From Schizochytrium sp. CCTCC M209059 (Eukaryota > Sar > Bigyra > Thraustochytrida > Thraustochytriidae), in assembly GCA_000818945.1 (NCBI GenBank), contig KN805413.1:66209-130208 (forward strand): a stretch of 64,000 bases of DNA, given 5' to 3'. A model generated the notes under the pieces. It was given only the letters and a program-made list of their open reading frames with translations. It searched no databases and was not told the origin of the DNA. Positions 37,653-46,822 of this stretch are shown piece after piece (position 1 is the stretch's first letter; every line of letters begins with the position of its first letter). Position numbers and translations under genes: made by a program.

Positions 37653-38768
37653 ATGCTGCGCGCGAGTTTAGGTGCCGGGGCTTCCGTGTTTCAGGGCGCC
37701 CGTCGATCGGTCTTTCACGGCGTCACACAGAGTGGAGTACTCGGACATGAGCGGGTGCTGCAGTCCCGACGACCGACATACCTCTTGTTAAAGAGGGGCG
37801 GGACGAGCCCTCTGAGCACAAGCAGCGCGGGGCTTGGCGGGGTCGAGCGCACATGGACGCAGCGTAGCCTTCGCGTGCTAGGTAAGACCTTCAAGATATT
37901 CTACGGAACGTTGGCGGTGATCCCAACTTCCTTTACAGTCGCCGCGGCGTACCACTACGTCGTGGGACACCAGGAGCAAATTGTCCGAGCACATTTGTTC
38001 TTTGCATGGACGGGTTTCACGGCCATTCCCTTGTCCATGGTTCTTTTTGCTGTTTACCCGTTTGTTCGTGTTTTTGACCCGCACCGGAGGGACCTTCTTG
38101 ACGATGTGCAGCGAGCATGGGCCCGTCTGACGATTGCGCCCTTTTTCACACCGCGCTTTGAGGGCATTGACAAGATTCGCCATCTCACGGAAGGAAGACA
38201 CGCCGTAGTTTATGTGTCAAATCACCAGAGCTGGACGGACATTTATTCACTGCTGTGTCTGCCATTTCCAATCCGATTCGTTAGCAAGGAGGAGATTTTT
38301 TACATTCCGCTCGTGGGCTGGGCCATGGGCCTCATTGGCCATGTCGGCGTGCGCCGTGCCAACCGAGAGAGTCGTAGCTCTGTCGTGGACGCCTGCGTGG
38401 ATAAGCTTGCTAGCGGCGTGTCGGTCTATCTATTTGCCGAAGGTACACGCTCGCGGGACGGTTTTGTGCAGCCTTTCAAGCGAGGGGCCTTTGTGATTGC
38501 CAAAGAGGCCGGAGTACCTGTTGTACCCATTTCGATTAGCGGGACTGGCAAACTCATGCCTGCGAATCGAGGAGAGACTTGGCTCGAGAGGGACGAGGAC
38601 GCACCTGTGCTAATTCGCGTTCATGACCCCCTCAACGTTGAGGAGTTCCACGATAGTGCTGAGCTCCTTGCAGAGGCGCGCCGCGTTATTGAGGCTGGCG
38701 TGATCACCGAGGTGTCATCCTCTGATCTCTCTGCAAATGTGACAACGGCCACTGGTGCGCCCGCGTGA
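37653..38768 (+). CDS. 1-acyl-sn-glycerol-3-phosphate acyltransferase-like (PlsC/AGPAT)
   Basis: 371 residues from the first ATG in frame. Block I NHQSWTD (His-x4-Asp), block II near FVSKEEIFYIPLVGWAM, block III FAEGTRS (usual FPEGTRS) and block IV VPISISGTG are all present in order, so it should be active. Hydrophobic segments near 95-115 and 130-150 would anchor it in a membrane. The first 70 residues are Arg/Ser/Ala-rich without acids until late (MLRASLGAGASVFQGARRSV), like a mitochondrial or plastid transit sequence, so an organelle location is possible. The enzyme makes phosphatidic acid from lysophosphatidic acid on the way to phospholipids and triacylglycerol. Confidence 0.9.
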   Translation: MLRASLGAGASVFQGARRSVFHGVTQSGVLGHERVLQSRRPTYLLLKRGGTSPLSTSSAGLGGVERTWTQRSLRVLGKTFKIFYGTLAVIPTSFTVAAAYHYVVGHQEQIVRAHLFFAWTGFTAIPLSMVLFAVYPFVRVFDPHRRDLLDDVQRAWARLTIAPFFTPRFEGIDKIRHLTEGRHAVVYVSNHQSWTDIYSLLCLPFPIRFVSKEEIFYIPLVGWAMGLIGHVGVRRANRESRSSVVDACVDKLASGVSVYLFAEGTRSRDGFVQPFKRGAFVIAKEAGVPVVPISISGTGKLMPANRGETWLERDEDAPVLIRVHDPLNVEEFHDSAELLAEARRVIEAGVITEVSSSDLSANVTTATGAPA

Positions 38769-39063
38769 CCTATTTATCTTGCCTCTCTGGTTGATGGAGA
38801 CCATTTCGCAATAGTATTATCCGGTATACACACTCCAACAGAACACAGATTGGAATAACAATTGCTTTTTCTTTCTCTCTGACAACATGGTATGCCTTGA
38901 CGTCGACAACAAGTAGTTTAAAATCATACGACGAGTCCAACGTCATCGTGATGTGTCAAGGTTGCCATGCCATGGTTGACCATTGCAAATTGTGGATTGA
39001 CAGTGAGAGGTGGTGAGAAGCGAAAAAGCAAACACAGATTGCGAAAATCTTGAGCCAAGGCCA

Positions 39064-40256
39064 ATGAGCGAGGGCAACCGGTTCGTGGGCGCCGCCGGCG
39101 ACAAGGCCCGCCGCTTGGAGAAACGGTACGTACACGGGCTCGCTTGTGGGAGCGATGACATGAAGAACAGCCAGGCTGAGACGCGCGCTGCGCGAGCCGC
39201 ACGCGCAGGGCGGACGGCCAAGGGCGTGGGCCCCGAAAACAGTGAGCCCGAAAGGCAAGCACGGCTACTTTGCACTTGTACATGTCCAGCGAGCGTCGCG
39301 CGAAATCGTAGAGAGGGAGAAGGACTGACGTCACCTGTGGATTTCTTTTCTTGCGATCGATTCTGTCGATTTTGTCGGCCACTGCTCGCATGTGCGATTT
39401 CGTGCGTAGCGTGGAAGAAGACGACGACGCATATGGTGCACTGCAAACGTACAAGACCTTTCATGCACGCGCCAACAAGAAAGAGGATTTTGTGAGCGCT
39501 GTGGATCTGTGCAGATCTGGAAGCACGGTCCTGCTTGAAAAGCAGCACCTTACAGCTGGTACGGAGCTTGCTTTGCTCCTTGTGGAGACGCTCGAGTCCG
39601 CAAAAATCGAAGAGGATGCCGATGCAAAGGCGGTGGTTCTCGAGGTAGCCAAGGCCTTTGAACAAGTGGAAAATCAAAAGGATGCCGCCAAAAACCAAGC
39701 CCGTTTCTTGAAGGCATGCATCGTCTGGTCGCAACTTTCGCATTGTGGAAATTTTGAAAAGGGGGACCCTGCTCTGCACCGCCTCGCAGCTGGTGCCAAA
39801 GTTCGTATGGGGGACATCTCCGGCGCAGCCACGCATTACCTTCACGCGCGTGAGCCCAAGGAATTCGCGACCTTTCTCTACCAGTGGACTTCCATGGGCT
39901 ATCAGGGCGAGAGAGATCTTTTCCTTGCGCGCGCCGTCTTGCAGCTCCTTGCTCTTGAGAATCTCAAAGACGCAAACACGCTGTACGACACCTTTGTTGG
40001 TCTGCTTGCCATGAAGAAGACTCCTCTCCAGGATACACCGCTTGCGCACTTTGTGAAATTTCTGCTGCGCGCGGTTGAGCGCGATGCCTATCCGCTCTTT
40101 AAAATGCTCTGCGAAAAGTACCAGCCATCAATCCAGCGCGATGCCAATTTCCAAATGTATCTCGATCGCATCAGCGAGATGTATTTTGGAATCAAGGCCC
40201 AGAAACGTGGGTTTCAGGCCATCATTGATAGCATGCTCCAGGGCTTCGGTGGCTAA
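39064..40256 (+). CDS. GET4: GET4/TRC35 homologue, two exons
   Basis: Exon 1 is 39064-39125 and exon 2 is 39410-40256. The 284-base intron has a GTACGT donor and a TAG acceptor, and the split codon (CG+C, Arg) yields the continuous helix RRLEKRVEEDDDAYGALQ. The 302-residue product is an all-helical TPR-like repeat protein with GET4 signs: YGALQTYKTFHARANKKEDF, FLKACIVWS, GDPALHRLAAGA, AATHYLHAREPKEFATFLYQW. GET4 bridges the Get5/UBL4 and BAG6 partners in the cytosolic complex that hands tail-anchored proteins to Get3/TRC40. It ends 295 bases from the stop of a BAG6-like gene on the other strand. Without the splice, the ATG at 39391 would drop the N-terminal helix. Confidence 0.93.
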
Positions 40257-40353
40257 CATCATTTGTTATTCTTTGCAAAGGAGCCCCATCTCCACTTTGG
40301 TTGCAGTGGCGCTCCTTTTGCTTCGGCTAACATTATTTGATATTCTTTGCAGC
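40244..40353 (+). repeat. Short tandem duplication of the GET4 stop region
   Basis: The bases at 40244-40279 around the GET4 stop recur with few changes at 40321-40352; both read CTTCGG...CTAACAT.ATTTG.TATTCTTTGCA. The second copy lies in the 3' flank. Confidence 0.7.
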
Positions 40354-40551
40354 GGATGGTTTTCATCGTGATCGCGGTGACATTTGTCTCTCTTCTTTCT
40401 CTAAACTTTTTTTGCTTGATACGATTGAGATCAGTCTAGTCTTGTTTCGAACAGACGTGCACGCACAAATTTTGAAACGGTCTCAATTGGACAACATGCA
40501 GGCTTCACGGGTTTAACGTTTCCATGTTTGTGCTCATCGATTGTCATTCTC

Positions 40552-42732
40552 TTACATAGTCTCATTGCTGCTAGGTTTCGTTTCGTCGTTTTTGCCCTTT
40601 TGCTTGTTCGAGTCTTTGTCGTTGTTGTCATTGTTCGTTTTATTGTGGTTTCTCTCGCTTTGGCCGGGTTTATTGCTGCTAGAAGCGGTTGTAGTGGCAC
40701 CACCGCTGCTGGCGCTGGCGCTGGAGCTAGTGCTCAAAATATCGTTGTTGCTAGTGGTAAAGGTCTCTTCGAGCATCCTTCGCGACCTAGTGTTTACACG
40801 TCGACCCGAGCCTGCTGAATCTCGTGTTCGTTTGGTCCCTCGTGAAGCCGGCGTGGCACTTGACTGCGCGGACGCGTCAGGTGCAGCGTCTTTGCGCAGA
40901 GAAGCCGATGCACGTGACGCCATTCGCGCCTGTCCCAGCTGCCCCGACCTCCGTGTTTGAAGCACGCAACCATCCATGTTCGGGAGCAGCGGCGGCGGCG
41001 GCGGCGTCGTCGTCGTCGTCGTCTCAAAAGCAACATGTGACGTAGACGGAGGCGGCAGCTCAACGCGCTGCGACCAGTGAGCATTAACAGTGCCATGATG
41101 TGCGCCTCGCGGCGTCGAAGATGTGCTTCCAGGTCGGCTAAGCCTTGTCAGCGTCGCGGTTGATGTCGACGCTGATGTTGCCAACGTTGAGTTGACAACG
41201 GGCTCGGATGTGAGTCCCGACCCGAGAGGAAGTTGAAGAACGCGCGACTGCATCTCGATCAATTGCGCAATGCCTGCGTTAATGAGATTCAAGAGGGCAG
41301 CTCGGCTTCTGTTGCTTTGGTACTGATACGGATACCGAAAAAGTGGCCGCAGTGTCATTTCACTCTCCTGAATCATCTCTCTGAGTGCAATCCAGCTTGG
41401 AGTATTACGTGCGCCCATACTTTCGTCAAGCAAAGCACTTACACCCCTTTCGCTGGCAGCGGCAGCTTCGGAACGAAAGTTTTCGGCCAAACGTTGCAAG
41501 TGATTGGCCTGCTGTCGCAGCTCGTTTAAGGCTGACCTTGCTTGCTCTTGTTGCACAGAAGACTCGCTTTCCGGGAGATCTGATGGGCGGCTAAAGTATA
41601 CTGGTGATAGAGTAGGAAATGTGTTTGCCAAAGCTGGCGTTTGTCGGTCATTGCGAGATGAAGGAATGTTTGTAGCGCGCGCAGATGGCCCAAACGCCGA
41701 CGATGAAGACGCTGCTCGACGGCCTCGGAAACTTCCAAAGAGATGGGGAGGATCTCTCCAATCAATGTTGGGGACAGGGGTCCTTGCGCGGTCTCCGTCC
41801 GGACTCTCGCGCGAGTGGGGCGTGCCCTCTGCGTCTTGGGAAGACCTTTGCTCAGGAGTGGTCCCTGCATAAGTTTGATGAGCGCTTCGGGTCAAATTAG
41901 ATATACTGGGAACAGGCACTGCCATGGGAAAGGACACAACTTCATCTCTCTGCGGCTCTCCAAAGGGAGGAACAGAAGCAGGATACGTTTGGGCATAAGC
42001 TGGTGAGCCTCCCGAAAGCGACGGCGAGGCGATACCTCTCCGAGGCAAATGAAAGCCTAGTATTGTAAAACGCGGTTGCGCATAGGACATAAAAGGTCTC
42101 GAACGTAGGCTTCGTGGTCTCGTTCGTCGGGATGTCGTTGACTCTTGGCTTGACGCGTTCGTAGTTCTCGTTTGTCGTGAGGCTGCAGCATGGCTTCCTC
42201 TGTCATTTCTGTGAAAACGACTCCGGGCATTTGTTGCCTCGGCCCTGACTGTTTGATGTCTCCATGGTGAAAACGCTGTTGTTGGGGGGTCAAAGAGAGA
42301 ATTGAGTTCATTCAACACTTGGGCACTGAGATGCTGTCCCAAATCTTGCTCGAAACCAATCCTTATGCGCGTCCTGGGTGCGCCCGCACGAGCGTTCGCG
42401 CTGTTGGACCCGCGCGTAGTGTTCGTATCGTTGTTTCTCCTGGGAAATGTTGTGGACCCGTCATCTTGTGCGCCTGGGGGCAGAGCTGGGGCATCGTGCG
42501 CTCTTTCTACAAGATGAATAGTAACACCGTCTTCTAGCGAGCATGCTACTAGAGACTCGCTGTTTTTGAGGACGCGGCCCCGGAAGATGAGACGTTGGCG
42601 CTCCGTGGCGATTCCTAGTGCCTCATGGATGCTTGACTTGAGATCTGGCACGGAACTCGTTGATGCCAGCTGAACTGGGCTCGACGTCTCCGAGTTTAGC
42701 GTTTTCACGCGAATTGTCCAAATTGTTTCCAT
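40552..42732 (-). CDS. BAG6/Scythe-like protein with N-terminal ubiquitin-like domain
   Basis: 726 residues, intact. Residues 1-78 are a ubiquitin-like domain; RQRLIFRGRVLKNSESL and GVTIHLVERA match BAG6 (RLIYQGRVLQDDKKL, KVIHLVERAPP) more closely than ubiquilins. A short block RIRIGFEQDLGQHLSAQVLNEL follows near 125, then long Ser/Pro/Arg-rich disorder. A helical block at about 395-505 (ALNELRQQANHLQRLAENFR, LLNLINAGIAQLIEMQSRVL) resembles the conserved mid-region of BAG6. A bipartite basic cluster KRTRDSAGSGRRVNTRSRR near 631-650 sits where human BAG6 has the nuclear signal that binds TRC35/GET4. I see no clear C-terminal BAG domain. BAG6 holds mislocalised and tail-anchored proteins. It is convergent with GET4, a partner in the same complex. 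Confidence 0.78.
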   Translation of the reverse strand: METIWTIRVKTLNSETSSPVQLASTSSVPDLKSSIHEALGIATERQRLIFRGRVLKNSESLVACSLEDGVTIHLVERAHDAPALPPGAQDDGSTTFPRRNNDTNTTRGSNSANARAGAPRTRIRIGFEQDLGQHLSAQVLNELNSLFDPPTTAFSPWRHQTVRAEATNARSRFHRNDRGSHAAASRQTRTTNASSQESTTSRRTRPRSLRSRPFMSYAQPRFTILGFHLPRRGIASPSLSGGSPAYAQTYPASVPPFGEPQRDEVVSFPMAVPVPSISNLTRSAHQTYAGTTPEQRSSQDAEGTPHSRESPDGDRARTPVPNIDWRDPPHLFGSFRGRRAASSSSAFGPSARATNIPSSRNDRQTPALANTFPTLSPVYFSRPSDLPESESSVQQEQARSALNELRQQANHLQRLAENFRSEAAAASERGVSALLDESMGARNTPSWIALREMIQESEMTLRPLFRYPYQYQSNRSRAALLNLINAGIAQLIEMQSRVLQLPLGSGLTSEPVVNSTLATSASTSTATLTRLSRPGSTSSTPRGAHHGTVNAHWSQRVELPPPSTSHVAFETTTTTTPPPPPLLPNMDGCVLQTRRSGQLGQARMASRASASLRKDAAPDASAQSSATPASRGTKRTRDSAGSGRRVNTRSRRMLEETFTTSNNDILSTSSSASASSGGATTTASSSNKPGQSERNHNKTNNDNNDKDSNKQKGKNDETKPSSNETM

Positions 42733-42794
42733 GATTTGGCGCGTTAGCTCGTTTCTTTTGTCGCACGGCGCAATGATTTAGATTAGCAGCGCCA

Positions 42795-42850
42795 CGAGCT
42801 CGAGCACGAGCTCGAGCACGAGCACGAGCACGAGCACGAGCAAGAGCACG
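42795..42850. repeat. (GAGCAC)n hexamer array
   Basis: About nine GAGCAC/GAGCTC hexamers within 120 bases of the BAG6-like start, possibly in its 5' leader. Confidence 0.85.
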
Positions 42851-43717
42851 AGCACAGTTGGTAGCGGAGTCCTCGTGGGTAGCCCGGAAGACAGACAAGA
42901 AAGGACCCTCCCGATCCCTTGGGCTGTCGTCTCCTGCGTTGGGTGTACTCGACGCAAGACAGATAAGCTTGGTCGAAGGCCAGGCCCGACTGTAATGGGC
43001 AAAGATCGCGGTGGCTTCTCCGCACTAGCCCCGCACGCTCGCGTGCCCGCTCGGGAGCGGGCCGCGCGCAAGCTCGCGGTGCAAACTAAAATATGCCGTA
43101 AATCTCACAGCTGACTCCGCCGGCTTCTTTTGCATTAAGGCAAAAAACGCCACCAGGACACGATGGGGAGATAAGGACCACATCACATACTTTTTAGATT
43201 GCCAGTCTTTGCTAGTAGCAAGATGCAGACTGTTGCATGGAAAGCGATTGATGGGAGTGCACAAAGTTGAACGCATGGTGTACTTTGTCATGGAGTTAAT
43301 GATCATTTTTTCTGCAAATTGACCTCGAGCAACGAAACAACAGGAGCTGAAAGAGACGCATGTTTTTGCTCAAACGAAAGCAAGCTCGGCAAGCATCTAT
43401 AGTACGACGGCTTACACGACAAAGAAATCGCGAGTAGGCCCATTCTCTGGAAAAGGAGGGAGGGGTGAATGGCAAAAGTTATAGTTTTGCGTTTAACTTA
43501 TCCTTATTGTATACCAGACAGGTTTATCCGGCTGATTGCGTTGACAGCACGAGTTCTTATCTCATATTGTAGGCCTGCCGGGGACGCCTGCAATCTTATT
43601 CATCGGGAGTGTGAGTTTCTCATGCCGGCTCGTTGTGTCGAGAGCAAGGTCCTTCCGCCTCTTTTCTGTGCGCAAATGCACATTCCTCCATTCCGGGCCG
43701 CCATCCAAGCTAAATAG

Positions 43718-43721
<4 letters not shown>

Positions 43722-43762
<41 letters not shown>

Positions 43763-43767
43763 ATGTG
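43722..43767. repeat. (TC)n(TG)n dinucleotide tract
   Basis: About 15 TC units run into several TG units, ending about 200 bases before the hydroxylase ATG. Confidence 0.85.
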
Positions 43768-43964
43768 TCAGACTCTAGGTCTCATCTGCAATCGGCGTCA
43801 GTCACCTATCTTCGTGCCGCGGTGGCAGGCAGGCCAAGAGTCAGGCTCGCGAACGCCGTCGCGAACACTTGCGCCGCAATCGCAACCGCGAGCGCGGCAG
43901 CCACGTTCGCTGTCGAAAGGTTGCTCGAGGCAGTTGGACCTGCACTCCCACCGGAAGGGTGCTG

Positions 43965-44966
43965 ATGGTTGAGACGCAGCGGCGCACCTCGAGCCGCGGC
44001 ACGCCCGTTAATCAACTATGCCGCGTGCACTCGGGACAAATGAAGACTTTGTTCTTTGACGAGGATCAAAATCGCAGCATGGTGGAGAAACCTGGGGCAA
44101 AAAGGCGAATGGAGCGTGTTTGCGAAGAGCCACCAATCTATGTTATTCACAACTTCCTCACCGAAAGTGAGCTGGCTCATCTGGACCAGGTTCGAAGCGG
44201 CAAAGAGTCCGCGAGCTTTGGGAAAAAATCGTATATGATGGACAAAGGTGGCGGCAAAGTGTTTTCTGAGCATCGAACCTCAACCTTTCTGAGTCTGCGC
44301 AAGATGGGGGATGGCAAAATCCGTGCGATAGAGTCTCGCGCCGCGGAATATGTTGGCCTGCCCGTGGACAACGTCGAACCTTTACAGATTGTACGATACA
44401 AGAACGGGCAACACTTTGGCCTACATCACGACTGTAGCGAAGTCCTTCAGGACGGCTCGCTTGCCCTGCCCGAACCTGGGGACCCAGTACGTCTGGTGAC
44501 CTTTTTCGTGTATCTCAACTCGTTGGAGGACGACCAAGGTGGCTGCACAAATTTTCCTGAGCTAGGACTCCGCGTACGTCCTGAGCGAGGCGCTGCCGTC
44601 TTATTTTGCAATATCGACGCCAAAGGCAATCTTGACCCGCGCGTTAAACACGAGGCTGAGCCAACGCAACCAGGCATTTCCAAGTTTGGTATGAATTTGT
44701 GGATCTCGTCGGTGTCTCAACTGGCATACACGCAGAGCAAGTCGGGTCTTCGACTTGCGCTGCTACCCAAGCCAGGCCCCAAAGCGGATCCTAGCGAGCC
44801 TGAAGCCGCTGACAACGAGAGCCTGAGTAATGTTAAAAACAGCGATGGAGAAAAATCACCGCGGAAACGCAAACGTCGTGAGCCACCTCGCGGTGGTGTA
44901 TGTAGCACATCTGGATGCTGGCGCATGACACATGGCCCCAAACCGGTCTGCAAATTGCACGCTTAG
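43965..44966 (+). CDS. Prolyl 4-hydroxylase-like 2-oxoglutarate/Fe(II) dioxygenase with C-terminal Cys/His motif
   Basis: 333 residues from the ATG at 43965; a later in-frame ATG at 44040 is an alternative. The P4H catalytic domain is complete: YVIHNFLTESELAHLDQVR, FLSLRKMGDGKIRAIESRAAEYVGLP, EPLQIVRYKNGQHFGLHHD (iron ligands His-x-Asp), FFVYLNSLEDDQGGCTNFPELG, RGAAVLFCN and the distal His in VKHEAEP, with Lys in SKFGMNLWI for 2-oxoglutarate. No signal peptide is evident, so it may act in cytosol or nucleus rather than on secreted collagen-like proteins. The last 25 residues (CSTSGCWRMTHGPKPVCKLHA) form a small C-x4-C...C-x2-H cluster like the zinc-ribbon repeats of WRKY19-type stramenopile and plant proteins. 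That appendage is unusual for P4H. Confidence 0.9.
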   Translation: MVETQRRTSSRGTPVNQLCRVHSGQMKTLFFDEDQNRSMVEKPGAKRRMERVCEEPPIYVIHNFLTESELAHLDQVRSGKESASFGKKSYMMDKGGGKVFSEHRTSTFLSLRKMGDGKIRAIESRAAEYVGLPVDNVEPLQIVRYKNGQHFGLHHDCSEVLQDGSLALPEPGDPVRLVTFFVYLNSLEDDQGGCTNFPELGLRVRPERGAAVLFCNIDAKGNLDPRVKHEAEPTQPGISKFGMNLWISSVSQLAYTQSKSGLRLALLPKPGPKADPSEPEAADNESLSNVKNSDGEKSPRKRKRREPPRGGVCSTSGCWRMTHGPKPVCKLHA

Positions 44967-45095
44967 AGTACCTTGGGAGTTCTGGACAAATCAGCCTGCG
45001 GTTGGCACTTTTCACAATAGGCCTCATACGGAAAAAAAAAATTGTGGCATAGTCTTTCTCTGCCCCGAAGACGTTTGATTCAAACCATTCATCTC

Positions 45096-45098
<3 letters not shown>

Positions 45099-45138
<40 letters not shown>
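45099..45138. repeat. (TC)n dinucleotide array
   Basis: About twenty TC units, the longest pure dinucleotide run in the window. Confidence 0.9.
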
Positions 45139-45144
<6 letters not shown>

Positions 45145-45684
45145 ATTCGTGAAGTTTCAAATGCTTGTCAATGGTAACACGCGCACTAGTGGACCGAAAG
45201 AAGGGGGAAAACATCCATCACCTCGCCCGCGGTCGCGAAGGGGGACACGCGCTGGACTGGCCCGGGCCTCGGACATGGCTTCCGTGAAGCGACCATTGTC
45301 TTCATTGAATTCAGGAAAGACGGCACCTTGCGCCAGTTCATCATCTACCGCGGGCACTCGGTTTCCCCGATCGGATTTGCCGCGGGCCCATTTTTGTTGG
45401 TTTGTCCGGGGAGAGCGGTACCTGCGGTACTTGGCCTTGGCTGCGCGTATGCATTGTATGCACCTGGCGCCGCTGGCGCCGTTGTCCAAATGTCAATGTG
45501 TCCCGTGACGCCTCGGCTCCCACTGGCAGCGTTACTACTCGTGCTGCTCGAAGAGGGATTGGTACTAGCAAAACCTCTACTATCACCGTTCGCACCGGCC
45601 GCGGCTTGACTGCTCGCGTCGACAGCGCTATTAGCCACGTTCCTACTCGTGCTACTCGAAGAACGATCGGTGGCAACAGAGTTA

Positions 45685-45945
45685 CTACTGCCACTGCTCC
45701 CCGGCGTCATCCATCTCGTGCAGAAACGCGTCGATGTCGGCCCCACATGCCTTCAAAAGATCCTCACTGTCAGTCACTCCACCCACCGCGCCGGAGTATT
45801 CAATTCGTGACGAAAACCCGCTATCCACCCAGGCGGGCGCATCATCCAGACTCTGCGCTTCGAGTTGAAGTCATTCCTGACCGGGTCCCCATCCACTGAT
45901 CCGGATGTTGTAAACTCCCACCAGAGCCGTGGTCTCGCAATGCGC
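45685..45945 (-). pseudogene. Decayed coding remnant, family unknown
   Basis: One minus-strand frame reads as protein from about 45945 to a TAG at 45685-45687, but it has no start codon and carries an in-frame TGA at 45871-45873. Before the stop it reads ETTALVGVYNIRISGWG; after it, it reads acidic sequence such as LLKACGADIDAFLHEMDDA. Composition is protein-like rather than repeat-like. I read it as the tail of a lost gene; it may belong to the same accessory patch as its neighbours. Confidence 0.35.
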
Positions 45946-45984
45946 TCATACTGGCGCTTCGGCAAACTACACATATGGAACTGA

Positions 45985-45992
45985 TATATAAA
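45985..45992 (+). promoter_or_regulatory. TATA element (TATATAAA) before the relic gene
   Basis: A textbook TATATAAA lies 89 bases before the ATG at 46081. Clear TATA boxes are scarce in front of the other genes here. Confidence 0.4.
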
Positions 45993-46080
45993 CGATGAAT
46001 GAAGATTCCCCGCTCTCAGGGTAACCCCGCGGCAAAGGTAAGAGCGTAGGGTAATAGCGGCACCGCATTGCATCGCAACA

Positions 46081-46724
46081 ATGAAGACCGAGGACTTGCA
46101 GCAGGAGGAGGCGAAGCGGCGACGGCTCGCCGCAGAGATGCGGCTCGCCGCCGCGGCCCTGACGTGGCCGGCACCTTCGACGACGACACGGACATGGGAG
46201 ACGATGATGAGAATAACGGCGCGGCCGTCATGCCCCCCATGACGTACGAGCAGCTGACGGAGGCCAAGCTCAATTATACCTGCTTCGCCTGCAAGTACGT
46301 TAACGCCGGGTCGATGCACGAGAACCCAGAGTTCGTTAAGCTCATGAAGCTGTAAACGGAGAACGCCGAGGCGGTACGTCAGCCGGCGCTGTTCCGCCTG
46401 GTCGAGGCTCACTTCGACCGCCACTGCCGCCCGATCGTGCAGGAGGAGTGGACGCTGCCGTGCATCGAGGAGCACTTCGCCGTGTACACCAATTACCCCA
46501 CGGACGAGATCCTCAAACAACTCGGGCTGCTCACATCAATCGGCAACAACATGATTTCGACGGCGCTCCTGCGGAATGTGCGCAACAACGTGGTCGAGCC
46601 GCTCAACAACAACATCAAGAACCTCGTCATCATCTAAAAGGAAATTTGCGAGCTGATGCTGGCCAAAAAGAAGATCAGCACCATGCTGGGCTACAGCGAG
46701 ATCCTCGACTAGTACCGAAAGTGA
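46081..46724 (+). pseudogene. Broken Cys-rich gene with in-frame TAA, TAA and TAG; possibly of DNA-virus origin
   Basis: It begins at an ATG (46081) with a charged helix, then must shift frame near 46140-46170 to enter an acidic stretch and a protein-like core. The core holds a C-x2-C pair (YTCFACKYV) and later His/Cys residues, suggesting zinc binding. The core frame is interrupted by TAA at 46353-46355, TAA at 46635-46637 and TAG at 46710-46712, and ends at TGA 46722-46724. Sequence between the stops remains protein-like (VEAHFDRHCRPIVQEEW, GNNMISTALLRNVRNN). It reminds me of small zinc proteins of giant DNA viruses, but I cannot name a family. Not expressible as one protein under the standard code. 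Confidence 0.5.
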
Positions 46725-46739
46725 GTTGTGAGTGCCTAG

Positions 46740-46815
46740 CAAGCAGCTAGGTTGACAAATCATTCCATTCCATTCTACGTTATGTTCCATTCCATTCTAC
46801 TTCCATTCCATTACA
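46740..46815. repeat. Degenerate (CCATT)n pentamers
   Basis: Imperfect CCATT units separating the relic gene from the REase-kinase gene; the boundary is a candidate insertion junction. Confidence 0.7.
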
Positions 46816-46822
46816 TTACTAT

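Larger units (their letters stand above)
42733..43964. other. Divergent upstream region of the BAG6-like and prolyl hydroxylase genes
   Basis: 1.2 kb with (GAGCAC)n at about 42795-42850 near the BAG6-like start, (TC)n then (TG)n at about 43722-43767, and no gene I can support. Frames over 60 codons here are repeat-driven. Confidence 0.6.
44967..46080. other. Intergenic patch with decayed coding-like fragments
   Basis: It contains (TC)n at about 45099-45138, a plus-strand frame at about 45205-45372 that reads like protein (ATIVFIEFRKDGTLRQFIIY) without a start, a minus-strand remnant listed separately, and a TATATAAA at 45985-45992 before the relic at 46081. Confidence 0.55.

Noticed and set aside
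38943..40049. Minus-strand frame of 368 codons over GET4
   Set aside because: Antisense shadow; the plus strand gives a spliced GET4 with family motifs.
45345..45746. Ser-rich minus-strand frame
   Set aside because: The Ser/Asn run is repeat-like and the same bases give other open frames; a gene cannot be supported.
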